Shown: one piece after another, positions 16,560 to 25,546 of the stretch
Position numbering within the stretch: the stretch's first letter is position 1
How the letters are laid out: every line of letters starts with the position of its first letter
Source: Gemmatirosa kalamazoonensis
GTDB taxonomy: Bacteria; Gemmatimonadota; Gemmatimonadetes; Gemmatimonadales; Gemmatimonadaceae
Length of the DNA stretch: 64,000 bases
NCBI RefSeq assembly: GCF_000522985.1
Contig: NZ_CP007128.1
Span: 1,348,220 to 1,412,219 of the forward strand
Direction of reading: 5' to 3'
Position numbers and translations under genes: made by a program
Notes under the pieces: model-generated
Database searches by the model: none
Told to the model about the DNA's origin: nothing
The model's input: the letters and a program-made list of their open reading frames with translations, nothing else

Positions 16560-16954
16560 CGTGGTGGTCGCCGCGGCGCTGGGGCGCGCCGCAGCTGCTC
16601 GCCGCGTGGGTGGCGTACTGGGTGCTGCTCGCCGCGGTCGCGTTCGCACGGCCGGCGCTCGTCATGTACCGCATCCGCGACCTGCCAGAGGGGAGCTCGA
16701 AGGCGCAGGTGTCGCTCGGCGACCAGGGGTTCGTCGCGCACATCGTGTCGCAGGGGCGCACGCTCATCGACTGGCGCGCATCGGGGACGACGGTGCTCCT
16801 GTGGCTCGTCGTGCCGCCGCTGCTGATCTTCATCGCGTGGCTCGTGATGCGTCCACGTCCCGGGCAGGCGCGGCCCGGGGAGCTCGGCGCCGGCGACCCG
16901 CTCGCCGGGTACGAGGCGGCGCGGCGCGAGCGGGCGCGGGAAGAGCGACGTTAG
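16556..16954 (+). CDS. small two-TM membrane protein
   Basis: 132 residues from GTG 16556, overlapping the tldE-like stop as GTGA, so it is probably translated with it. The first membrane segment (LLAAWVAYWVLLAAVAFA) and the second (TTVLLWLVVPPLLIFIAWLVM) flank a ~55-residue extracytoplasmic loop. The tail is Arg/Glu-rich. No family recognised. The TAG stop lies inside a GTTAGGC word. Confidence 0.7.
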   Translation: MTWWSPRRWGAPQLLAAWVAYWVLLAAVAFARPALVMYRIRDLPEGSSKAQVSLGDQGFVAHIVSQGRTLIDWRASGTTVLLWLVVPPLLIFIAWLVMRPRPGQARPGELGAGDPLAGYEAARRERAREERR

Positions 16955-16959
16955 GCCGG

Positions 16960-17150
16960 TGCGCTTCGAACCGAACCGGAGAACAATCGACAGGTTCGAG
17001 ATGACAGGCGAGTGCTCTGGGGATCCAACGGCGATGAAGAGGATCTCGAGATCTCTTCAATCGCACTTGGATCCCCAGGGCACTCGTCTATTCCCTCGCC
17101 CCATCGATGTTCTCCGCGGCCCTCCGCGTCCTCTGCGGTTCATTCACACC
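16960..17150. repeat. composite inverted repeat, family E core with family A remnants
   Basis: The inner palindrome at 17009-17088 pairs GCGAGTGCTCTGGGGATCC with GGATCCCCAGGGCACTCGT, and its centre GAAGAGGATCTCGAGATCTCTTC is nearly self-complementary, leaving almost no loop. Outside it, GAGAACAATCGACAGG on the left pairs loosely with CATCGATGTTCTC on the right, followed by a family-A arm CTCCGCGTCCTCTGCGGTTC. It occupies the 269-base gap between 16954 and 17224. Confidence 0.82.
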
Positions 17151-17223
17151 GCAAAGCGGTTCAGGCGTGAGACGAACCGACCGCATCGTGCGTTCCTGAG
17201 CATCCCGCTCAGGAGACCGGTTC

Positions 17224-17799
17224 ATGCGTTCGCTCGTCGCTCTGTCGTTGGGCGCCGCCGTCGTCGCCGGTGGCGCGCTGCTCGCGCCCACCCCGCTCGC
17301 CGCACGCGCCCTGTCGTTCGCGGAGAACCTGCCGCTCATCGGCACGGGCGGCGGGCACTCGTTCACGCGGAACTGCCCTGCGGGCTCGGTGCTCACCGGC
17401 GTGCGGTGGCGCACCGGCGCGGTCGTCGACGGCATCGGCATCCAGTGCTCGACGGTGCGCAGCGACGGCACGCTGGGGCCGCGGACCGACGTCGGCTCGA
17501 TGGCGGGAGGGAACGGCGGCACCGCGGGGAGAGACGACTGCCACGGCGGAGTCGTCGCCGGACAGAACGGCGCCACGGCGGGCGTGAGCCTCGGCTCGCT
17601 GTTCTTCCGCTGCTTCCAGTGGAGCCCCGCCGCACGCGCCTACACCGGCGCCGTCAACTACACGATCAACGTGCGCATCGGCCTGCTCATCTCCGCGTCC
17701 GAGTCGCAGTGCCACGACGGCGACAAGCCGGCCGTGGGCCTCTACGGACGCCACGGATCGTTCATCGACGCCGTGGGCGTCATCTGCGGCAAGCCGTGA
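17224..17799 (+). CDS. secreted cysteine-containing beta protein, family copy 1
   Basis: 191 residues with a signal peptide (ends near ...PTPLAARA). The mature part has repeated features: GTGGGHSFTRNCPAGSVLTGVRWRTG, then VVDGIGIQC, a Gly-rich middle with a Cys, FFRCFQW, and a final DAVGVICGKP. Related proteins are encoded convergently at 17824-18384 and 18396-18950, sharing GGxGGxxFxxxC, VLTGxRxRxGLVxDxIGIxC and a terminal DALGxVCDEP. The C-P-x-G...D-x-I-x-I-x-C pattern recalls VMO-I or jacalin-like beta-prism lectins, but this is only a resemblance. An extracellular, disulfide-stabilised binding protein is a reasonable guess. Confidence 0.7.
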   Translation: MRSLVALSLGAAVVAGGALLAPTPLAARALSFAENLPLIGTGGGHSFTRNCPAGSVLTGVRWRTGAVVDGIGIQCSTVRSDGTLGPRTDVGSMAGGNGGTAGRDDCHGGVVAGQNGATAGVSLGSLFFRCFQWSPAARAYTGAVNYTINVRIGLLISASESQCHDGDKPAVGLYGRHGSFIDAVGVICGKP

Positions 17800-17823
17800 G
17801 CGACGCGCCGTTAGGCGCCTCCC

Positions 17824-18384
17824 TCACGGCTCGTCGCACACCAGGCCCAACGCGTCGACGAACGCGGCGGCGCGGCCGCGGATGCCGCTCGCGGGCTGGC
17901 GGCTCGACTCGCATTGCTCGCGCCCTTCCCCGGTGTGCGGGGTGAGCACCGCGCCGACGTAGAGGCCCGTGCCCGTGCTGGCCGTCAGCGTGAACTTGCG
18001 GAGGCTCGCGCTCCACGGCGCGCACTCCAGCGCCATGTAGCTGACGTACGAGCCGTAGGACAGGTCTGCCAGGACGATGACCTTGCCGGCCGGGCACGAG
18101 ACGGTCCCCGTCGTGCCGCCGGTGCCGCCGCTGATGGTGCCCACCGTCGACTCCGGGCCTAACGACCCGTCCGCGTTCACCGGGCGGCACAGGATGCCGA
18201 CGGCGTCGACCACGAGGCCGGTGCGGTAGCGCAGCCCCGTGAGCACGTGCCGCGCGCCGCAGTCGTGCGAGAAGCTGGTGCCGCCCGCGCCGCCGTACAC
18301 GGGCAGGAGCTGCGGCGGGTCGTCGGCCCGCAGCAGCGCGAGCGGCAGCACGGCGAGCGTCAGGGCGTGGAATGTGGCGCGCAT
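17824..18384 (-). CDS. secreted cysteine-containing beta protein, family copy 2
   Basis: 186 residues, start at 18384 (MRATFHALTLAVLPLALLRA signal peptide). It contains GGAGGTSFSHDC, VLTGLRYRTGLVVDAVGILC, a CPAGKVIV strand, LECAPW, REQCES and a terminal ALGLVCDEP. It is closer to copy 3 (next gene upstream on this strand) than to copy 1. It is the last gene of a minus-strand run coming from the outer-membrane protein at 22531. The gap to copy 3 is 11 bases. Function unknown; secretion is supported by the signal peptide. Confidence 0.72.
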   Translation of the reverse strand: MRATFHALTLAVLPLALLRADDPPQLLPVYGGAGGTSFSHDCGARHVLTGLRYRTGLVVDAVGILCRPVNADGSLGPESTVGTISGGTGGTTGTVSCPAGKVIVLADLSYGSYVSYMALECAPWSASLRKFTLTASTGTGLYVGAVLTPHTGEGREQCESSRQPASGIRGRAAAFVDALGLVCDEP

Positions 18385-18395
18385 GGTCGCGGTCC

Positions 18396-18950
18396 TCACG
18401 GCTCGTCGCACACGACGCCGAGCGCGTCGACGAACGCGCCGGAGCGCCCACGGATGCCGGAGGCGGGCTGGCTCTTCGCCTCGCAGAACTCCATGTCGGC
18501 GCGCGAGTAGGGGATGCTGAGCGTTCCCATGTCGAAGCCCTGCTGATCCGCGTTCGTGAACTTCCGCGTCGTCGCGTCCCACGGGTTGCAGTAGCCGCGC
18601 AGCTGGATGGCGTACGAGCCCCAGTACATGTGCAGCCCCACGATCACCGTTCCCTGGCGGCAGCTCTTGAACTCCGTCGTGCCCCCGCTGCCGCCGGTGA
18701 TCGTCCCGACGGTGGTCTCGGGACCGAGCGTGCCGTTCGCGAGCACGGGGCGGCACGAGATGCCGATGGCGTCGATGACGAGCCCCGAGCGGTAGCGGAA
18801 CCCGGTGAGCACACGTCCGGCGCCGCAGTCGCGGCTGAACGAGCTGCCACCGGTGCCGCCCATCACCGGCAGATTCTGCGGCGGCAGGTCGGCGGCGCGC
18901 ATCGCGACGAGCAGAACAAGGGGAGCAAATCGCGCGGCGAGGGTACGCAT
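18396..18950 (-). CDS. secreted cysteine-containing beta protein, family copy 3
   Basis: 184 residues starting at ATG 18950, which shares one base with the stop of the upstream gene (TGATG). Signal peptide MRTLAARFAPLVLLVAMRAA. The mature part shows GGTGGSSFSRDCGAGRVLTG, YRSGLVIDAIGISC, SCRQGTVIVGLHMYWG, GYCNPW, EFCEAKSQPASGIRGR and ALGVVCDEP. Same family and probably same operon as copy 2. The tight coupling to the Fn3-like secreted protein suggests the products act together at the cell surface. Confidence 0.72.
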   Translation of the reverse strand: MRTLAARFAPLVLLVAMRAADLPPQNLPVMGGTGGSSFSRDCGAGRVLTGFRYRSGLVIDAIGISCRPVLANGTLGPETTVGTITGGSGGTTEFKSCRQGTVIVGLHMYWGSYAIQLRGYCNPWDATTRKFTNADQQGFDMGTLSIPYSRADMEFCEAKSQPASGIRGRSGAFVDALGVVCDEP

Positions 18951-20368
18951 CAGTGTGACTCCGGTGTGGTGAGAGTGAGGGCGCGCCACCCGCTGCGCGC
19001 CACCTCGCGGCCTAACGCATCCTCGGCGCGCACCCGCCAGCGGAGCGCGCCCGTGCCCGCGCGCTCGACGAGCACCGGCGGCGCGCGGTACGCGGCGACG
19101 TCGCCGGCGACGAGCGCCTCGAACACCGCCGTGCCGTCGGCGCGCTCGACCTCCAGGCGGTAGCGGCGCGCGAGCGGCACGGGCGTCCACGCGAACGCCG
19201 GCAGCGTGCCCGCCTGCGCCGCCGCGCCGAGCGCGGGTTGGAGCAGCAGGAGCGCACGGCCGCCCGCATCGCTCGCCGCCACGGCGCCGCTGCCCACGAC
19301 GTAGCGCAGCGTCGGCAGCGCGAACCCCGCGACGGCGCCGCTCGTCACGACGCCGCTGCCGGCGCGTACCGCGGCGAGATCCGAGCGCGCATCCGGGTCG
19401 GCGGACGCCTCGACGCGGAACAGCACGAGGTACGTGCCGTCGGCATCGCGCGGCAGCGATGCGGGGTCGGGACCGGGCACGCGCACGCGACCGTTAGGCG
19501 GCAGGAACACGTCGAACCGCGCGAGCGGCGCCCACCGCCGCTGCGTGCCGCGCTGCTCGAGCGGAAGCGACGCCTCCGGCAGCAGGTCCGACTCCGACGG
19601 CGGGTCGTCGCCCGGCCGCACGACCTCCCACCGTCCCTGCAGCCGTCCGGTGCCGGTGTACAGCACGTCGGCGAAGAGCGGCGGCGCGCTGCCGTCGGGC
19701 CCACCCGCCACCGCGACGACGGGCGCGTCGCTGTCGAACGCGAGGCGCACGTCGGTGAGCGCGAGCGGCACGCCGGCGCCGCCGGCGGTGAGACGGCACG
19801 TCACGGCGACGAATACGTCGGGGCCGCCGCGGCGATCCACGAAGCGGCGCACGTAGAAGAACGCCGCCGGCCGCCCCGCCTGTGCGGCCTGCCACGCGCG
19901 CCGCGCCACCGACGGCGGGATCGTCATCACGTCCGTCAGGGCACCGGTGCCGCTCGTGCGCGCGAGATCGAACCGCAGCGGCAGCTGGCCGAACAGCGTC
20001 GACGGATCGCAGCGCAGCCCGACGTCCGGACGCGCGTCGATCAGCTCCCCGCACCAGAACGCCTCCGCCGGCACCTGGTCCGCGGACAGCCCACCGAACG
20101 TGAGGAACACCGTCGTCGCCCCCTGGCTCGCGACGTTCACGCCGGTGGGGCTGACGGCGATCTGCGCGTGCGCCGGGGACAGGACGCACAGCAGCGACAG
20201 GAGGAACGCGATGGACAGGATCTTCTGCTCGGTGGTTCGACAGGATGGACAGGATGAACAGGATGAGAACAACACCAACGGCGCTTTCCTCGGTGTTGGT
20301 CTCATCCTGTCCATCCTGTCCATCCTGTCCAAACCGAAGAGCGACAGCTCCTGTCCATCGCGTCGCAT
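18950..20368 (-). CDS. secreted protein with C-terminal Fn3-like domain and repeat-encoded N-terminus
   Basis: 472 residues from ATG 20368, preferred over 20374 because GGGAG sits at better spacing. Residues ~10-48 are coded by a family-G inverted repeat (LDRMDRMDRM..., then a Cys/Ser-rich stretch); a normal signal peptide follows (ILSIAFLLSLLCVLSPAHA). No start codon lies between element and signal, so the extension is presumably translated. The middle part is unrecognised. The C-terminal ~95 residues (FAWTPVPLARRYRLEVERADG ... LRWRVRAEDALGREVA) look like a fibronectin-III-type fold and resemble the end of the membrane protein at 25501-26172. It is followed by copy 3 of the cysteine family (TGATG overlap). 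Confidence 0.65.
   Translation of the reverse strand: MRRDGQELSLFGLDRMDRMDRMRPTPRKAPLVLFSSCSSCPSCRTTEQKILSIAFLLSLLCVLSPAHAQIAVSPTGVNVASQGATTVFLTFGGLSADQVPAEAFWCGELIDARPDVGLRCDPSTLFGQLPLRFDLARTSGTGALTDVMTIPPSVARRAWQAAQAGRPAAFFYVRRFVDRRGGPDVFVAVTCRLTAGGAGVPLALTDVRLAFDSDAPVVAVAGGPDGSAPPLFADVLYTGTGRLQGRWEVVRPGDDPPSESDLLPEASLPLEQRGTQRRWAPLARFDVFLPPNGRVRVPGPDPASLPRDADGTYLVLFRVEASADPDARSDLAAVRAGSGVVTSGAVAGFALPTLRYVVGSGAVAASDAGGRALLLLQPALGAAAQAGTLPAFAWTPVPLARRYRLEVERADGTAVFEALVAGDVAAYRAPPVLVERAGTGALRWRVRAEDALGREVARSGWRALTLTTPESH
20229..20337. repeat. inverted tandem-unit element, family G (9-bp unit), inside a gene
   Basis: Three GGACAGGAT/GAACAGGAT units at 20239-20266 and the inverse ATCCTGTCC units at 20303-20330 flank a centre with AACACCAAC and GTTGGT arms. 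Outer ends CTCGGTGGTT and AAACCGA are also inverted. The centre resembles that of family C at 8980. It is translated as part of the gene ending at 18950. Confidence 0.88.
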
Positions 20369-20392
20369 GGTCATCTCTCCCGTGTCATCCTG

Positions 20393-22531
20393 TCAGAACA
20401 CCCGCAGCGACAGCCCGCCGCTCACCGTCCACTGTCGCACCGACGGCTGCAGCGACTCGGCGAGGCGGAGCGCGGCGCCGCTCCGCGCGTAGCGCACGAA
20501 CGCGCGCACCTGCGACGCGCCGTCGCGCCGCGCGTACACGTCGAAGCCCTGGGACAGCTCGAGGCGCGCGTCCGTGTTGCGGCCGCGCCGCGAGGCGGTC
20601 GGATCGTCGCTCGACGCGAGGCCGAACGTGCCGTTGAGCGACGTGTGGCCTAACGGCCGCCAGTCGCCCTGCAGCGCGACGCGCCGATCGCGCGCGCGGC
20701 GGCCCGTCGAGGCGTCGCGCACGAGGTTCGTCGCGAGGTCGAGGCCGAGCGTGAGACGCGGCGACGCGGTGAGGCCCACCGTCGCCCCGCGCACCGTCGT
20801 CACGACGTCGGCGCGCTCGCGGTCCGGCTGGCGGTTGTCGATCGACGAGCGGTCGGCGCGGAGCGTGAGCGTGCCGGCGCCGCGCTGCCACGCCGCGGCG
20901 ACCGTCACGGCGCGCGTGCGCTGGTCGGGCACCTGGAACGCGCCGCGGAAGCCGCCGTCCGGCGGGATGCCGTCGCCCGCCTGCCGCAGCGACTGCACCG
21001 CCGCGGTGAGCGTCGGCCACCACCAGCCGTTCGCCGCGCGCACGAGCCGCGCGACGGGAAGCGACGCGTTCACGTTGCGCGTCCGCGTGCGCGTCGTGAG
21101 CAGCGACGGCACGCGATCGAGGTTGTCGCGCGCGCGGTCGGCGGTCGCCTGGATCTGCAGCGCGTCGACGGCGCCCGTGAGCTCCAGCGCGTCGATCGCG
21201 CGGTCGGCGTGGAGCTGCGCGGCGACGCTCCGGTACTGCGGGTCCACGCGCTCGTGCCGCGCGGCGAGCGACAGCGTGGTGGGGATGCCTAACAGCTTGC
21301 CGCCGCGCAGCGCCTCGACGCGCAGCTCGCCGAAGCGCGCGTCGCGCGTCTCCGGCCGCACCGGCACGAGCGCGATCGAGTCGGCGCCGAGCGTCGGGTC
21401 GTGCGGGTTCGCGAAGCGGCTGCGCGTGAGCCCCGCCGCGAGGTGCACGCGTCCCGTGGGGTCGGCGGCGGAGATCTGCGCGCTCGCCCCGCGGCTCTGC
21501 TCGCGGTCGGTCACGCTCCCCTGCAGGAAGCCCGGCTTCGGCTGCAGCGAGCCGTCGAGCGCGGCGAGCTCCAGGCGCAGCAGGCCGGGTCGCTTCAGCG
21601 CCTCGACGCCGACCGACGCGGTGACGACGCGGTGCGACGGCCGCGCCATGCCTAACGGATCGTCCCACCCCACGAGCTCCGAGCCGGCCACGCCGGCGAG
21701 GCCGAGCTGCACGCGGCCGCGCGACAGGTCGAGCGACAGGCCGCGACTGCGGAACTGGTTCACGAGCTGCCGCGCCGAGCCGACGGCGAGGTGCCCGGCG
21801 TGGAACGTCGTACCGCCGCGGGCGAGCCGCACGTCGTACGACGCGAGGTCGAGCATCGGCGCGCGCGGGCCGAGCTGCGCGGCCCGCAGCCGCGACTGGT
21901 CGCGCGACGCGCCGACGAGCAGCGCCTGGATCCCCGCTTCCGCGCCGCCGCGGCGCAGCGTCCCCTCGACGCCGCCGTTCAGGGACACGTCCTGGTACAT
22001 GCCGGCGCGGGTCGTCGGTGGCGTGTCGGGCGGGAGATGCGCGTCGAGCTGCCCGTCGCTCTGGACGTCGAGCTTCGGACGCACGGCGAGCGTCTCGAAC
22101 CCGGCGCGGTCCAGCAGCTTGAGAGGGAAGCGCCCGAGCTCCACCCACGCGGCGCGGGCGTCGCGCGGCGCGAGGTACGCGCGCACCTCGACGTCGCCGG
22201 CCGGGAGCCGCTCGCCGCGCAGCGGCAGTCGCACCCGCGTGCCGACCGTCTCGAGCAGCGCCGAGAGATCGGCGCGTCCGACGACGACGACGAGGCGGCC
22301 GTCGTCGGCGCGGAGCGGGCGGCTCAGGGCGAGCGCGAGCGTCGCGTCGCGCGGCTGGAAGCGAGCGACGTCCCATCCCGCGGTGAGCGCCGGCGCGGAG
22401 TCGGCGCCGTCGGCGCCCGTCTGCGCGCCGAGCACGCGGATGCCGAGCATGGTCGCGCACGCGCACGCACTCGCGAGCGCACGCGGGAGGCGCGGGGAAG
22501 GGTGGCGTCGCGTCACCGCGTCAGAACGCAT
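20393..22531 (-). CDS. predicted outer-membrane beta-barrel protein
   Basis: 712 residues from ATG 22531, with a signal-like N-terminus ending in IRVLGAQ. After a ~140-residue beta-rich N-terminal domain the chain is a long series of amphipathic strands with alternating residues (for example GTLTLRADRSSI, RLELAALDGSL, VRAFVRYARSG). It ends in a C-terminal Phe (GGLSLRVF), the usual beta-barrel insertion signal. No TonB box or plug domain is recognised. It is first in a minus-strand run (20393, 18950, 18396, 17824) with short gaps, so it may export or anchor the secreted proteins encoded behind it. It is divergent from the CHAT gene, sharing a 112-base promoter region. Confidence 0.68.
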   Translation of the reverse strand: MRSDAVTRRHPSPRLPRALASACACATMLGIRVLGAQTGADGADSAPALTAGWDVARFQPRDATLALALSRPLRADDGRLVVVVGRADLSALLETVGTRVRLPLRGERLPAGDVEVRAYLAPRDARAAWVELGRFPLKLLDRAGFETLAVRPKLDVQSDGQLDAHLPPDTPPTTRAGMYQDVSLNGGVEGTLRRGGAEAGIQALLVGASRDQSRLRAAQLGPRAPMLDLASYDVRLARGGTTFHAGHLAVGSARQLVNQFRSRGLSLDLSRGRVQLGLAGVAGSELVGWDDPLGMARPSHRVVTASVGVEALKRPGLLRLELAALDGSLQPKPGFLQGSVTDREQSRGASAQISAADPTGRVHLAAGLTRSRFANPHDPTLGADSIALVPVRPETRDARFGELRVEALRGGKLLGIPTTLSLAARHERVDPQYRSVAAQLHADRAIDALELTGAVDALQIQATADRARDNLDRVPSLLTTRTRTRNVNASLPVARLVRAANGWWWPTLTAAVQSLRQAGDGIPPDGGFRGAFQVPDQRTRAVTVAAAWQRGAGTLTLRADRSSIDNRQPDRERADVVTTVRGATVGLTASPRLTLGLDLATNLVRDASTGRRARDRRVALQGDWRPLGHTSLNGTFGLASSDDPTASRRGRNTDARLELSQGFDVYARRDGASQVRAFVRYARSGAALRLAESLQPSVRQWTVSGGLSLRVF

Positions 22532-22643
22532 GGCGGCGGGCCCGGTTCTCACTCGGCCCGCCACGCTTGGCAGTCCGCGGCTGGGGCGTACATTCGACCA
22601 CAGATTCCGACGTCCAGCGCGGAGCCCCGACGACGGAGCCCCG

Positions 22644-25546
22644 ATGATCGTCGCACTGCTCGTCGCACTGCACGCGTGGGCGGGACAGCCGCCCCGAGTC
22701 GCGCTCTCGGCCGAGGCCGCGGAAGCGCTCGTGCGGCGCGCGCAGGCGGCGGTGGAGTCGGGGGGGCGGCGCGACTCTTCGGAGCGCGCGGCGTGGACGC
22801 GGCGCCGGCAGGCCGACGCGGGCGACGTCGCCCCGCGGCTCGCGCTCGCGACGATGGACCGCCTCACGTACCGCGACGCCGACGCCGAGCGCGCGTACGA
22901 GGCGCTCGCGCGCGACGCCGGCGCGGGCGCCACCGCCGGCGCGTACGCGCTGCTCGGCCTCGGCACGCTGCGCGCGCAGCAGGCGCGGCTCACCGACGCC
23001 GAGCCGCTGCTGCGGCGCGCGGCGGCCGCGCTGAAGGGGGCGGGCGCGCGGGCGGGCGAGGCGCAGGCGCTCGTCGCGTTAGGCGCGGTGACGAGCCGCA
23101 CGGCGGGCGTGGACTCCGCGCTCCGCGTGTACGACGCCGCGCTGCGCGCCGTGCCGGCGGGGGACGCGTGGCTGCGCGCGCTCGCCGAGTGCAACGTGCT
23201 CGTGGCGCGCGTGCGGAAGGCCGATCCCGCGGTGGCGCGGCTCGCGCGCCCGACCGCCGACGCCGCGCGACGCGGCGCGAACCCGCGCGCCGCCGCGGCG
23301 TGCCTGACGGCGCTGGCGCAGGACTACGAGCGGCGCACGCTGATCGACTCCGCGCTCGCGACGTTCGACGAGGTGGCGGCGCTGCAGCGCGCGTCGCGCA
23401 ACCTCGGCGGGCTCGCCATCGCGCGGCAGTGGCAGGGGTACGTGCTGTACTCGTTGAAGGGGGACCTCGGCGCAGGGCGCGCGGCGCTCACCGAGGCGCT
23501 CGCGTTAGGCGCGCGCGCGGGGACGGCGGCGGCCGCGTCGTGGGCGTCCATGGGGCTCGCCGAGCTGGCGACGACGCTCGGCGACCTCGGCGCGGCGGGG
23601 GTCTACGCGCGCACCGCGTCGGACCTCTTCGCGCGCACGGGCGACCGCTGGGGCGCCGTGCAGGCGCGCATGCACCAGGGAGACCTCGCGCTGCTCGCCC
23701 GGGCGACGACGGCGGCGCGCGCGGCGTACGAGCAGGTCGCGCGCGACGCGCCCGCGGTGTCGGCATCGCTCGCCGTGCACGCGCACGGGCGGCTCGCGTA
23801 CGTCGGGCTGTTCGAGGGGGACACGGCGGAGGCGGGACGGCAGCTCGACGAGGCGCGGCGGCTGGCGGGCGCGCTCGGCATGACGGCGTGGCGGGAGGAG
23901 GACACGTACGGCCGCGCGTTGCTCGCGCTGCAGGCGGGGCGGCTCGTGGAAGCGCAGGCGCGGCTCCGCGCGATGGACACGATCCTGCCGCCGGCCGCGC
24001 TCCCCGAGCGCTCCGACGTGCTCACGCGCCTCGCCGAGGTGCGCGCGAAGGCGGGCGACATCGACGGCGCGGTCACCGCGCTCGTCTCGTCGGAGTCGGT
24101 GCTCGAGCGGTGGCGCGCGTCGCTTCCCGCGCGCGATCTGCGCGCCGCGGTGGTGCAGGTGCACAAGCTCGACTGGGACCGCGACCTCGGTTTCGCGACG
24201 GCGGTGAACGCGATCGCGCGCGGTGGTCGCGTGGAGGCGGCGTTCCGCGTGTCGGAGTGGCGGCGCGCGCGCGTGCTGCTCGAGGAGCTCGCGCGGCGCG
24301 CGTCGCTGTCGTCGCGCGGCGACGGCGGCGTCGACGCGCCCGCGGTGCGCACGGAGGCGGAGGTGCGGCGCGTGCTCCCCGAATCGACGGCGGTGCTCGT
24401 GTTCCTCACCGGGAGCGGCAACGAGCCGACGACGGTGTTCGTGCTCGCGCGCGACGGCGTCGTGGCGGCCGACGCGGACGCGGTCGACGACCATCTCGCG
24501 GAGCTGGACCGCTTCGCGGGGCTTGTCGCGGCGGGGGACGACCCCACGGAGCTCGGGCGGCGGCTCGGCGCGGCGTTCCTCGACCGCGCGCTGGCGCGGG
24601 TGCCCAACGACGTTAGGCACCTCGTGCTCGTGCCCGACGGGCCGCTGCACCGCGCGCCGTTCGACCTCCTGCGCGGGCGCGACGGCCGCGCGCTCGTCGA
24701 CCGGTACGACGTCACGCTCGCGCCGTCGGCGTCGGTGGCGGCGACGTGGTGGACGCACGCACCGCGCACGCCGCTGCCGCGGCTCGTCGCGTTCGGCGAT
24801 CCGGTGGGCGTGCGGCTCGACCGCGCCACCGGCGTCGCCGCGGCGGCCGACTCGACGCCCCCGCGGCTGCCGGCGGCGGCGGAGGAGGCGCGGCGCATCG
24901 GGCGCTTCGCGCCGTCGGCGGAGGTGCTCGTCGGCGCGGAGGCAAGCGAGGCGCGGCTGCGGCACACCGCGCTCGCCGACGTCGGCGTGCTGCACTTCGC
25001 GACGCACGCGCAGATGGACGAGTGGTCGCTGCTGCGGAGCGCGCTGCTGCTCGCGCCGGGCGGCGGCGACGACGGGCGCGTGGGCGTGGACGAGCTGGTC
25101 GGGATGCGCGTGGGCGCGAGCCTCGTCGTGCTGTCGGCGTGCCGCTCGGGGGCGGCGCGGTGCTCGCCGGCGAGGGGCTGCGCGGGCTCACCGCGCCGTT
25201 CCTGGAGGCGGGAGCCGCGTCCGTGGTGGCGACGCTGTGGCAGATCGGCGACCGCGCGGCGGCGCCGTTCGTGGAGCGCTTCTACCGGGAGCTGGCGCGC
25301 GGCGCGCGGGTGGACGACGCGCTGCACCGCGCGAAGGTCGCCGCGCGCGCCGACGGCACGTCGCCGGCCGTGTGGGCGGCGTTCACGCTCACCGGCGACG
25401 GCCGCTCGCGCACCGCGCTGCGCGAGCCGGGGCCCGACGTCGCCGTGGCGGGCGCGCTGCTCGCGCCGCTCGCGTTAGGCGCCGTGATCGTGCGGCTCGT
25501 CTACCGCTCGCGCACGCGGAGCCGGCGGAACGGCGAGCGGCGCTGA
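22644..25546 (+). pseudogene. TPR-CHAT caspase-like protease, disrupted by a 1-base frameshift
   Basis: Residues ~1-560 are alpha-helical TPR-like repeats after a short hydrophobic start (MIVALLVALHAWAG). The C-terminal ~330 residues are a CHAT domain (caspase-like peptidase): LVPDGPLHRAPFDLLRG, catalytic His-788 in LHFATHAQM, and catalytic Cys-833 in VVLSACRSG. Immediately after this, a run of five G (25148-25152) shifts frame. The expected continuation (AGEGLRGLTAPFLEAGAASV, VATLWQIGDR) is open in the next frame to 25546, ending in a membrane segment and basic tail. One extra G would restore 967 residues. Without it the protein ends at 25478 with an aberrant tail. CHAT-TPR proteins are regulated proteases in bacterial signalling or conflict systems. 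A sequencing error in the G-run is quite possible. Confidence 0.8.

Noticed and set aside
20574-22643. Extension of the CHAT gene 2 kb upstream in the same frame
   Set aside because: That part is antisense to the outer-membrane barrel gene and has shadow composition; the ATG at 22644 starts the recognisable protein.
25140-25200. Programmed ribosomal frameshifting in the CHAT gene
   Set aside because: No typical slippery heptamer (X XXY YYZ with A/T-rich codons) or clear downstream pseudoknot is evident by eye. A simple 1-base loss in a G-run is the more economical view, though not disproved.
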